Source of the DNA: Streptomyces sp. NBS 14/10
Lineage (GTDB): Bacteria > Actinomycetota > Actinomycetes > Streptomycetales > Streptomycetaceae
Direction: 5' to 3'
NCBI RefSeq assembly: GCF_002224125.1
Contig: NZ_NCSM01000012.1
Span: 1 to 53,262 of the forward strand
DNA length: 53,262 nucleotides
The notes beneath the pieces were generated by a model. The model saw only the letters and a program-made list of their open reading frames with translations, made no database searches and had not been told where the DNA came from. The translations under genes were made by a program, and so were the position numbers. This document shows, piece by piece, positions 1 through 7,122 of this stretch; the first letter of the stretch is position 1; the number at the start of each line of letters is the position of its first letter.

Positions 1-1
1 G

Positions 2-295
2 CCCAGCGGCGCGCCGCTGGGCGTGGGCGGCGTGCCGTTCGCCTCGGTCGAGTGCGAGCTGTCGCCTGGCACCCTGCTCGCCCTGTTCACCGACGGTCTG
101 GTCGAGAAGCGCCACCAGTCCATCGACGTGGGCCTGCGCACCCTGCTGGAGCTGCTGAGCCGCCAGCAGGGCCCGCTGGAGCGGACCTGCGACCAGGTGC
201 TGGCCGCCCTGCACGGGGCGCCGGACGACGATGTGGCGCTGCTCCTGGCGCGGCTGCGCGACCGTTCGCCGCACGGGGGAAGCGCTGGTCAGTGA
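2..295 (+). CDS. PP2C/SpoIIE-type serine phosphatase, C-terminal fragment
   Basis: This is the last 97 codons of a gene that begins before the window, ending at TGA 293-295. The residues GAPLGVGG, the strand LLALFTDGLVE and the terminal DDDVALLLAR match the end of the SpoIIE/PP2C fold, where the TDGL and DD aspartates help bind the metal ions. The family dephosphorylates anti-sigma-antagonist proteins in partner-switching signalling. The same layout (PLGVGG, LYTDGLL, DDVVLLVAR) recurs in the large phosphatase at 40474-43287, so the two are distant paralogues. Upstream sensor domains cannot be seen. It converges on the PrimPolC gene across a 33-bp gap. Confidence 0.85.
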   Translation, partial: PSGAPLGVGGVPFASVECELSPGTLLALFTDGLVEKRHQSIDVGLRTLLELLSRQQGPLERTCDQVLAALHGAPDDDVALLLARLRDRSPHGGSAGQ

Positions 296-328
296 CGTAC
301 ACCCGCGAGCGTGGGCGGCGCCGGGGCC

Positions 329-1333
329 TTACTTCTTGGCGCGGCTGGGCTGCACCCGCTTGGGCTCGCCCTTCACCTTCGGATGCTCGGGCGGATACGG
401 CAGATCGCCCAGGCCGTGTTCGCGCTCGTCACGGTCGGCCAGTTCCAGGGCGGCCTCCAGACGGCAGAGCTGCCCGTCCATATCGGCGTGCACATCGCCC
501 AGCTCCCGGAACCGCACCGGCATGGTGGCCAGATCGAAGTCCCGCGGCCTGGCGTCGGGCACCTCCTCCCAGCGCAGCGGCGCCGAGACCGGGGCGTGCG
601 GCCGGGGGCGTACGGAGTAGGCGCTGGCGATGGTCCGGTCGCGGGCCGTCTGGTTGTAGTCCACGAACACCTTCTCGCCGCGCTCCTCCTTCCACCACGC
701 CGTGGTGATCCGCCGCGGCGCGCGCCGCTCCAGCTCACGCGCGATGGCGATGGCGGCCCGGCGCACCTGGGTGAAGGTCCACTCCGGCTCGATGGGCACG
801 AACACATGCAGCCCGCGGCCGCCCGAGGTCTTCGGCCACCCCCGCAGCCCCAGCTCCTCCAGCACCGGCCGCAGCTGCTCGGCCGCCCACACCGCGTCCT
901 CGTAGTCGGTCCCCGGCTGCGGGTCCAGATCGATCCGCAGCTCGTCGGGGTGGTCGGTGTCCAGCCGCCGGACCGGCCACGGGTGGAAGGTCAGACACCC
1001 CAGATTCGCCGCCCAGACGACGGCCGCGGGCTCGGTGGGGCAGATCTCGTCCGCATGGCGCCCGCTGGGGAAGGAGATCCGCCCGGTCGGAATCCACTCG
1101 GGCAGGTTCTTCGGCGCCCGCTTCTGGAAGAACGACTCGCCCTCTACGCCGTCCGGGTAGCGCTCCAGCGTCGTTGGCCGGTCCCGCAGCGCCCGCAGGA
1201 CGCCGTCGCCGACGGCCAGGTAGTAGCGGGCGACGTCCAGCTTGGTGAAGCCCCGCTGCGGAAAATAGACCTTGCCGGGGTTGGTCAGCCGTACCGTGCG
1301 CTCGCCGACCGTGAGCTCCGCCGTCTCTGCCAT
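329..1333 (-). CDS. LigD-polymerase-like primase-polymerase (PrimPolC type)
   Basis: A 334-residue protein of the archaeo-eukaryotic primase superfamily, the polymerase module of bacterial LigD, here as a stand-alone enzyme. The metal-binding pair is in RIDLDPQPG, the nucleotide-binding motif in SGGRGLHVFVPI, and the third acidic residue in KVFVDYNQ. I start at the ATG at 1333 (MAETAEL); an earlier in-frame codon nine residues upstream has no reason to be preferred. It diverges from the ligase gene at 1438, the same arrangement as Mycobacterium tuberculosis Rv3730c/Rv3731 (PolD1 or PrimPolC with LigC). In mycobacteria that pair fills and seals short gaps in excision repair; I infer the same role here. 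The C-terminus is basic (GEPKRVQPSRAKK). Confidence 0.9.
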   Translation of the reverse strand: MAETAELTVGERTVRLTNPGKVYFPQRGFTKLDVARYYLAVGDGVLRALRDRPTTLERYPDGVEGESFFQKRAPKNLPEWIPTGRISFPSGRHADEICPTEPAAVVWAANLGCLTFHPWPVRRLDTDHPDELRIDLDPQPGTDYEDAVWAAEQLRPVLEELGLRGWPKTSGGRGLHVFVPIEPEWTFTQVRRAAIAIARELERRAPRRITTAWWKEERGEKVFVDYNQTARDRTIASAYSVRPRPHAPVSAPLRWEEVPDARPRDFDLATMPVRFRELGDVHADMDGQLCRLEAALELADRDEREHGLGDLPYPPEHPKVKGEPKRVQPSRAKK

Positions 1334-1395
1334 GGATTCAACGCTAGGCCCGCGGGGCACAGGCCACCTCCCGGCGGGCGCCGCGCCGGGGAGGA

Positions 1396-1425
1396 GGGGG
1401 TACCTCCCAGCGGTAGCTGGGGGAG
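1396..1425. repeat. Intergenic hairpin repeat upstream of ligC
   Basis: CTCCCAGC at 1404-1411 pairs imperfectly with GCTGGGGGAG at 1416-1425 around a GGTA loop, just before the ligase start. Hairpins of this composition (GGTACCTCCC...GGGGGAG) are scattered through Streptomyces intergenic DNA. Its function here is unknown. Confidence 0.55.
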
Positions 1426-1437
1426 CACAATCGGGGC

Positions 1438-2508
1438 ATGGACCTTCCGGTGATGCCGCCGGTGGAGCCGATGCTGGCCAAGTCCGCGGCCGCCATCCCG
1501 CCGGGCATGTGGTACGAGGCGAAATGGGACGGCTTCCGGGCCCTGATCTTCCGCGACGGGGACGAGATAGAGCTGGTCAGCCGCTCGGGCAAACCGCTGA
1601 CCCGCTACTTCCCGGAACTGGTCGGCGCGCTCCTGGCGAATCTGCCGCCGCGCTGCGTCCTCGACGGCGAGATCGTGATCGTACGCGGGAGCCGTCTGGA
1701 CTTCGACGCGCTCCTGGAGCGCATCCACCCCGCCGATTCGCGGGTGCGCCATCTCGCCGAGGTGACCCCGGCGAGCTTCGTGGCCTTCGACCTGCTCGCG
1801 CTGGGGGACGAGTCCTTCATGGACACGCCGCTGCGGCAGCGGCGGGACGCGCTGACCGAGGCGCTGCGCGAGGCCGCGGACCCCGTCCACACCGCGCCCT
1901 GGACCGATGACCGGGGCCTCGCCGAGCAGTGGTTCCAGCAGTTCGAGGGCGCGGGTCTGGACGGCGTCATCGCCAAACACCCCGACCTCGGCTACCGGCC
2001 GGGGGAGCGGGTCATGGTCAAGGTCAAACACGAGCGGACCGCGGACTGCGTGGTGGCGGGGATGCGGCAGCACAAGTCAGGCCCGGTCGTCGGCTCGCTG
2101 CTGCTGGGCCTGTACGACGACGCCGGCCGGCTCCAGCACGTCGGCGTGTGCGGCGCCTTCTCGATGCGGCGCCGGCAGGAGCTCATGGCCGAGCTGGAAC
2201 CGCTGCGGATGGACACCCTCGCAGGACACCCCTGGGCCGACTGGGCCAGTGCGGAGGCGCGCACGCCCCAGCAGGCACGCCGGGTGCCCGGCGCGCCCAG
2301 CCGCTGGACCGGCGTCAAGGACCTGTCGTGGATGCCGCTGCGGCCGGAGCGGGTGTGCGAGGTGGCGTACGACCATATGCAGGGCGACCGCTTCCGCCAC
2401 ACGGCCCGGTTCCGCCGCTGGCGGCCCGACCGCGAGCCGCGCGGCTGCACCTACGCCCAGCTGGAAGAGCCGGTGCACTACGACCTGCGGGCGGTACTGG
2501 GCACCTGA
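1438..2508 (+). CDS. ligC: ATP-dependent DNA ligase, LigC type
   Basis: A 356-residue ATP-dependent DNA ligase. The adenylated lysine is K29 in motif I (KWDGFR), motif III is DGEIV, motif IV GLDGVIAKHPD and motif V KVKHERTADCVV, followed by an OB-fold domain. The length and the N-terminus MDLPVMPPVEPMLAK closely resemble mycobacterial LigC. It lacks the nuclease and polymerase domains of full LigD. It is transcribed divergently from the PrimPolC gene with 104 bp between the starts, so both are probably expressed together. The likely role is sealing nicks in excision repair or as backup end joining; no Ku gene is visible in this window. Confidence 0.92.
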   Translation: MDLPVMPPVEPMLAKSAAAIPPGMWYEAKWDGFRALIFRDGDEIELVSRSGKPLTRYFPELVGALLANLPPRCVLDGEIVIVRGSRLDFDALLERIHPADSRVRHLAEVTPASFVAFDLLALGDESFMDTPLRQRRDALTEALREAADPVHTAPWTDDRGLAEQWFQQFEGAGLDGVIAKHPDLGYRPGERVMVKVKHERTADCVVAGMRQHKSGPVVGSLLLGLYDDAGRLQHVGVCGAFSMRRRQELMAELEPLRMDTLAGHPWADWASAEARTPQQARRVPGAPSRWTGVKDLSWMPLRPERVCEVAYDHMQGDRFRHTARFRRWRPDREPRGCTYAQLEEPVHYDLRAVLGT

Positions 2509-2528
2509 CGCCCCCTCAGCGCCCCTCG

Positions 2529-3236
2529 TCAACCCCCGCGCGCTCCAGGAGTGCTTCCGTGCGACCCCCCGCCGGATGCGCGACGCGCGGGGGTCGCGGT
2601 CATGTCCAGGAACCAGTCGCGGGCCGCCTCGGCCGCCTGGGCCAGCGTCCCCGGCTCCTCGAACAGATGGGTCGCGCCGGGCACCACATGCACGGAGTGG
2701 GGCGCCGCCAGCATGGCCGCCGCCTGTTCATTGAGGTGCAGCACCTCGCGGTCCTCGCCGCCCACCACCAGCAGCACCGGAGCGCGGACCCGGGAGAGCA
2801 TCCCGCCCGCCAGATCGGGGCGGCCGCCGCGCGAGACCACCGCCCGCACCCGCTCCGGCCGCTCCGCCGCGGCCACCAGCGCCGCCGCCGCGCCCGTGCT
2901 GGCGCCGAACAGCCCGACCGGCAGGGCGGCCGCCGCCGGATGCCCGCCGAGCCAGTCCACCGCCGCCACCAGGCGCCGGCCCAGCAGGGGGATGTCGAAG
3001 CGGTGCTCGGCGGTGATCGCGTCCACCCGCTCCTCGTCCATGGTCAGCAGGTCGAACAGCAGCGTCCCCAGGCGCGCCTGCTGCAGCACCTCGGCCACCG
3101 AGCGGTTGCGCGGGCTGTGCCGGGAACTGCCGCTGCCGTGCGCGAAGGCCACCACGCCGCGGGCCCCGTCGGGCACCACCAGATCGCCCACCAGCAGCGC
3201 GCCGTCCGTGGCGATACGGGCTGTCTCCGAGACCAT
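2529..3236 (-). CDS. Alpha/beta hydrolase (dienelactone-hydrolase-like)
   Basis: A 235-residue cytoplasmic alpha/beta hydrolase. The oxyanion region is FAHGSGSSRHSPRN, the nucleophile elbow is GLFGASTGAAAAL (Ser in G-A-S-T-G), the acid is in VVGGEDREV and the catalytic His is in GATHLFEEPG. Start chosen at ATG 3236 because TCAGGAGGTG lies immediately upstream. It sits 43 bp downstream of the sigma factor gene on the same strand and is probably co-transcribed with it. Relatives often sit near phosphoribosyltransferases or stress genes, but the substrate cannot be deduced. Confidence 0.85.
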   Translation of the reverse strand: MVSETARIATDGALLVGDLVVPDGARGVVAFAHGSGSSRHSPRNRSVAEVLQQARLGTLLFDLLTMDEERVDAITAEHRFDIPLLGRRLVAAVDWLGGHPAAAALPVGLFGASTGAAAALVAAAERPERVRAVVSRGGRPDLAGGMLSRVRAPVLLVVGGEDREVLHLNEQAAAMLAAPHSVHVVPGATHLFEEPGTLAQAAEAARDWFLDMTATPARRASGGGSHGSTPGARGG

Positions 3237-3279
3237 CGGCCACCTCCTGAGCCGTCCGGGCGGGGCCCGCCCGGCGGGG

Positions 3280-4065
3280 TCAGGCATGGGCCAGCAGGCC
3301 CTGCCTCAATTCGCTGTAGAGCCGGGAGAGCCTGCGGGATATGTGCATCTGCGAGAAGCCGAGGATTTCGCCGATCTGGCTCTGCGAGAGGCCGACGAAG
3401 AACCGCAGATACAGCACGTAGCGGTCCTGTTCCGAAAGGTGGGTGATCAGCGCCCGCAGCGCCTCCCGGTTGACGACCCGTTCGATCGCCGCGTCGTCCG
3501 CGCCCACCGTCTCCGCGAGCAGCCGCTCCTCGGCGCCCTGGACCGCGGCGTTGAGCGACAGCGGGGTGCAGGAGGCGCTGGCCTCCAGGCCCGCCTTCAC
3601 ATCTTCCTTGGGCATACCGGTGCGGGTGGAGATCTCGGTGATGGTGGGGGTGCGGCCGCCGAGTTCCTGTTCGAGGGCGTCGCGCGCCGAGCGGGTGCGG
3701 GAGCGGACTTCCTGGATGTTACGGGGCACATGCAGGGTCCACAGATAGTCGCGGAAGTGCCGTTTGAGTTCACCGGTGATGACCGGGATCGCATACGAGG
3801 GAAAAGCGTGGCCGAGATCGGGATCGTAGCGGTCGACCGCCTTCACCAGGGCGAGCGAGGCGACCTGGGTGAGGTCTTCCATATTCTCGCCCTTATTGCG
3901 GAAACGCAGCGCCAGGCGTTTCGCCACGGGCAGCCACGCACAGATGATCGCCTCACGCAGGGCGTCGCGCTCCGGCCCCGACGGAAGTCGGGAAAGGCGA
4001 GCGAAGTCACCGTCGGTGTCGGGAGTGTCGTCATGGCGCCGGTGGCGAGTCGCGGTTGCTGACAT
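3280..4065 (-). CDS. SigB/SigF-family stress sigma factor
   Basis: A 261-residue group 3 sigma factor. Region 2 includes NMEDLTQVASLALVKAVDRY and AFPSYAIPVITGELKRHFRD. Region 3 is around GRTPTITEISTRTGMP. Region 4 has the helix-turn-helix GLSQSQIGEILGFSQMHISR. This is the Bacillus SigB/SigF and Streptomyces SigB/F/G type, normally held by an anti-sigma factor and released through PP2C phosphatases. No anti-sigma gene is adjacent, although two PP2C genes lie in the window. Start at ATG 4065, preceded by GGAGACGAG; an upstream in-frame start would add 15 residues. The next gene on the strand is the alpha/beta hydrolase. Confidence 0.92.
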   Translation of the reverse strand: MSATATRHRRHDDTPDTDGDFARLSRLPSGPERDALREAIICAWLPVAKRLALRFRNKGENMEDLTQVASLALVKAVDRYDPDLGHAFPSYAIPVITGELKRHFRDYLWTLHVPRNIQEVRSRTRSARDALEQELGGRTPTITEISTRTGMPKEDVKAGLEASASCTPLSLNAAVQGAEERLLAETVGADDAAIERVVNREALRALITHLSEQDRYVLYLRFFVGLSQSQIGEILGFSQMHISRRLSRLYSELRQGLLAHA

Positions 4066-4206
4066 GGTCACTCGTCTCCGTGGTCCGATGTCACATCCTG
4101 CCCGCGGCACATAGATGCGCTAATGTCCCGCTGCGCTCGGTCTCCCTCTGGCTCTGGTTGATCGAATTCAGGGTCGCCACCAGATTCGCACGGTCCCGAA
4201 TACCTC

Positions 4207-4224
4207 GCAATTCGGCCGAATTGC
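4207..4224. promoter_or_regulatory. Perfect 18-bp palindrome between sigma and HhH-GPD genes
   Basis: GCAATTCGGCCGAATTGC is a perfect inverted repeat in the 237-bp region between the divergent sigma factor and glycosylase-like genes. It is far more AT-rich than its surroundings and has operator-like symmetry. A looser pair, ATTCG...CGAAT, lies just upstream at 4184-4201. The binding protein is unknown. Confidence 0.5.
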
Positions 4225-4302
4225 CCCTGTTGCGTCCCCCGTGCGGGGGAACCCGAACGGGTCGGGCTGCTTCGGCCCGGTCGCCGGGGGTACCCGGGCG
4301 GG

Positions 4303-4902
4303 ATGGATGTCACCCTTCGCCTCGCCCAGCGGCCCGAGGCCGATGAACTGCTCGGGCGCAGCCCGCTGGCCGCGCTGACCGGCATGCTGCTCGACCAGCA
4401 GGTGCCCATGGAGTGGGCCTTCTCAGGGCCGTACACCATCGCGCGGCGCATGGGCGGCGACGACCTGGACGCGCAGGAGATCGCCGCCTGTGACCCGGAG
4501 CGGTTCGCCGAGGTGCTGTCGGCCAAGCCCGCGGTGCACCGTTACCCGGGGTCCATGGCCAAGCGGGTGCAGCAGCTGTGCCAGTACCTGGTCGACAACT
4601 ACGCCGGTGACGCCGCCGCCCTGTGGCGGGACGTCGCCACCGGCAAGGAACTGCTCGACCGGCTGAACGCGCTGCCCGGCTTCGGCAAGCAGAAGTCGCA
4701 GATCTTCCTGGCGCTGCTCGGCAAGCAGTACGGCGTACGGCCCGAGGGGTGGCGCGAGGCGGCGGGCGCTTACGGCGAGGAGGGCTCGTACCGCTCGGTC
4801 GCCGACATCACGGGGCCCGAGTCGCTGGACAAGGTCCGCGCCTTCAAGCAGGAGGCCAAGCGGGCCGCCAAGGCGGCGGCCCCGAAGCGGACCAAGTCCT
4901 AG
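4303..4902 (+). CDS. HhH-GPD-type base excision repair protein
   Basis: A 199-residue protein with the helix-hairpin-helix of the endonuclease III/AlkA superfamily at LPGFGKQKSQIFLALLG. I see neither the usual catalytic aspartate after the HhH nor a C-terminal Cys cluster for an iron-sulfur centre, so glycosylase activity is not assured. The C-terminus is Lys/Ala-rich (KQEAKRAAKAAAPKRTKS), which may help DNA binding. Start at ATG 4303 (MDVTLRL). It stands alone, divergent from the sigma factor gene. This family is widespread in actinobacteria, but its substrate has not been established to my knowledge. Confidence 0.82.
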   Translation: MDVTLRLAQRPEADELLGRSPLAALTGMLLDQQVPMEWAFSGPYTIARRMGGDDLDAQEIAACDPERFAEVLSAKPAVHRYPGSMAKRVQQLCQYLVDNYAGDAAALWRDVATGKELLDRLNALPGFGKQKSQIFLALLGKQYGVRPEGWREAAGAYGEEGSYRSVADITGPESLDKVRAFKQEAKRAAKAAAPKRTKS

Positions 4903-5254
4903 CGGGCAGTCCCTCCCGGGTCAGCGGCCCGGGGGCGGGGGAGGGGTCCGGGACCGGATCGGGGCCCGGCGGCTGGGGCACCGGGTGCGGCGGCGGACCC
5001 GGCATCGGACCGGGCGGCGGGCTCGGGGGCGGGCTGGGCGGCGGACCGGGTACGGGGTCCGGCGACGGGTCGGGCGGCGGCCCGGGGGTCGGCCCCGGTT
5101 CGGGGCCGGGCCCGGGACCCGGCTCCGGCCCGCCCGGGCCGGGCGACGGGGTCGGCGACGGCGGCGCGGGGTCGCGGTCGTGGTCGTCGGCGGAGAGGTG
5201 CCGGGGATTGGCCTGCCGGTACACGGTGACCTCCAGAATTTCTACGACGGTCAC
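4844..5254 (-). CDS. Possible Pro/Gly-rich small protein
   Basis: A 136-residue reading frame from GTG 5254 that starts like a real protein (VTVYRQANPRHLSADDHDRD) and then becomes almost pure Pro/Gly/Asp/Ser (repeats such as PGPGPEPGP and SPPPSPPPGP). It overlaps the 3' end of the HhH-GPD gene by 59 bp on the opposite strand. Codon third positions are G/C-rich, but so is all the DNA here, and no good ribosome-binding site is visible. It could be a cell-surface proline-rich peptide or simply a low-complexity G-tract read in frame. Confidence 0.3.
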   Translation of the reverse strand: MTVVEILEVTVYRQANPRHLSADDHDRDPAPPSPTPSPGPGGPEPGPGPGPEPGPTPGPPPDPSPDPVPGPPPSPPPSPPPGPMPGPPPHPVPQPPGPDPVPDPSPAPGPLTREGLPARTWSASGPPPWRPAWPPA

Positions 5255-5373
5255 TCATCCATCGCGATACGGGTGCCCCACCGTCCCCCGGTCATGCCTC
5301 CCGGGCCCTCCTCGCCGAAATGCCGGGAAATTCAGCGGCGGGCGGGGAACGGCCTCATTAGCATCGGCGTGCC
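4903..5373. other. G-rich low-complexity intergenic tract
   Basis: Between the HhH-GPD gene and the ABC exporter. From about 4925 to 5160 the plus strand is a dense series of GGG runs in GGGCGGC-like units, a candidate for G-quadruplexes. The last 150 bp (from about 5225) are much more AT-rich and probably hold the exporter promoter. Apart from the doubtful minus-strand frame at 4844-5254, no gene is visible. Confidence 0.6.
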
Positions 5374-7122
5374 ATGCGACGCTTCCCTGATCCGGAATCC
5401 GGAACGCCAGATCATCGCTCACCCACATCCTATCTGTTATGGCTTGCCCATAATCTCCGTCATTCCATTCTCCTCGGCGTTTTGTGGGGAATTCTCTGTG
5501 TGCTGGCCCAGGCGCTCGTACCGGCCGTGATCGGCGCCGCCATCGACACCGGGATCATCGACCGGGACCGGCGGACGCTGCTGCTGTGGGGCGGCGCGGT
5601 GCTGGGGCTCGGTGTGGTGCAGGCCACCGCCGGCATTCTGCGCGACCGCTGCACCCTCACCACCCGGCTCGGCGCCTCGTACCGCACCATGCAGCTCATC
5701 ACCCGGCAGACCGCCACGCTCGGCGCCACGCTGCCCAAGCGCGTGGCCAAGGGCGAGATCGTCAACGCCGGTGTGGCGGACATCGACCGGATCGGCGAGG
5801 CGCTGGCCGGCACCGCCCGGGGCAGCGGCGCGGTCGTGGCCATCGCCGCCATCGCCGCGATCATGCTGGACGCCTCCTGGCGGCTCGGCGCCGTGGTGCT
5901 GGCCGGTGTGCCGCTGATGGTCTGGGCGGTCGCGCTGCTGATCCGCCCGCTGCACCGGCGCCAGGAGTGGCTGCGCGAGCACCAGGCCGAACTGACCGGC
6001 CGGGCCGTCGACATCGTCAGCGGTCTGCGCGTACTGCGCGGCATCGGCGGCGAGGAGGTCTTCGCCGAGCGCTACCGCGCCGACTCCCAGCGGCTGCGCG
6101 GCGCGGGGGTGGCGCTTGCCCGCGTCGATGCCCTGTTCGGCGCCGTCAAGGTGCTGCTCCCGGGCCTGTTGACCTGCGTTGTCGTCTGGCTGGGGGCGCG
6201 CTATGTGGCCGACGGCCGGATCGGCGCCGGTCAGCTCGTCGCGTTCTACGGCTACGCCGTCTACCTGGTCGATCCGCTGCGCCGGCTCACCGACGCCGCC
6301 GGGCAGCTGACCCGGGGCCATGTCGCCGCCCACCGCGTCACCGACTTTCTCGCGCTCACGCCCGAACTCTCCTCCGGCACCGGTTTGCCGCAGCCGCACA
6401 CCGGGCAGCCGCACACCGCCGGGAGGGACCGCCTGCCCAGCGGTGGCCCCCTGGCCGACCCCGACTCCGGGCTGGCCGTGGCCGCGGGCCGGTTCACCGC
6501 CGTGGCCTGCGCCTCCCCGGCCGACGCCGCCACCCTCGCCGACCGGCTGGGCCGCTACACCGACTCCGCCGTCACCTGGCAGGAGGCGCCGCTCGCCGAT
6601 CTGCCGCTGGAGGAGGTGCGGCGGCGCATCCTCGTCGCCACCAATGACGACCTGCTCTTCGCCGGCCCGCTGGGCGATGAACTGGACCCGGCCGGGCCCC
6701 GCCCCGGCTCCCGCGAGCCGCTGGAACGGGCGCTGGACACCGCCTCGGCGCGCGACATCGTCGAGGCGCTGCCGGACGGGCTGAACACCGTGATCGCCGC
6801 GTCCGGGCGCGACCTCTCCGGCGGCCAGCAGCAGCGGCTGCGGCTGGTACGGGCCCTGATGGCCGACCCGGAGGTGCTGGTCCTGGTCGAGCCCACCAGC
6901 GCGGTCGACGCCCACACCGAGGCCCGCGTCGCCCGCGGGCTCGGCACCCACCGCGCGGGCCGCACCACCGTCGTGTTCACCACCAGCCCGATCCTGCTCG
7001 ACCGGGCGGACCACGTCGTCTACGTCGAGAGTGCGAAGGCCGTCGCCCAGGGCACCCACGGCGAACTCCTCGACGACCCCCGCTACCGGGCCGTGGTCGC
7101 CCGAGAGGAAGACGCGCTATGA
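5374..7122 (+). CDS. ABC exporter half-transporter with degenerate ATP-binding site
   Basis: A 582-residue type IV ABC exporter subunit: a six-helix membrane domain (about residues 20-310) followed by a nucleotide-binding domain. The NBD keeps the signature DLSGGQQQRLRL (about residue 480). It has no Walker A P-loop (VACASPADAATLAD lies where GxxGxGKS should be), its Walker B aspartate is replaced (LVLVEPTSAVD), its Q-loop reads VATNDDLLF, and its H-loop histidine is missing (VFTTSPILL). It should therefore work only with its partner at 7119, with which it overlaps by ATGA. Residue 22 is encoded by TTA (5437-5439), implying bldA dependence. The first 30 codons are less GC-rich than the rest. 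The substrate is unknown. Confidence 0.92.
   Translation: MRRFPDPESGTPDHRSPTSYLLWLAHNLRHSILLGVLWGILCVLAQALVPAVIGAAIDTGIIDRDRRTLLLWGGAVLGLGVVQATAGILRDRCTLTTRLGASYRTMQLITRQTATLGATLPKRVAKGEIVNAGVADIDRIGEALAGTARGSGAVVAIAAIAAIMLDASWRLGAVVLAGVPLMVWAVALLIRPLHRRQEWLREHQAELTGRAVDIVSGLRVLRGIGGEEVFAERYRADSQRLRGAGVALARVDALFGAVKVLLPGLLTCVVVWLGARYVADGRIGAGQLVAFYGYAVYLVDPLRRLTDAAGQLTRGHVAAHRVTDFLALTPELSSGTGLPQPHTGQPHTAGRDRLPSGGPLADPDSGLAVAAGRFTAVACASPADAATLADRLGRYTDSAVTWQEAPLADLPLEEVRRRILVATNDDLLFAGPLGDELDPAGPRPGSREPLERALDTASARDIVEALPDGLNTVIAASGRDLSGGQQQRLRLVRALMADPEVLVLVEPTSAVDAHTEARVARGLGTHRAGRTTVVFTTSPILLDRADHVVYVESAKAVAQGTHGELLDDPRYRAVVAREEDAL

Noticed and set aside
329..2508. Complete LigD/Ku non-homologous end-joining system
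   Set aside because: The polymerase and ligase are separate genes, no nuclease domain or Ku gene is present, and the pair fits PrimPolC/LigC better.
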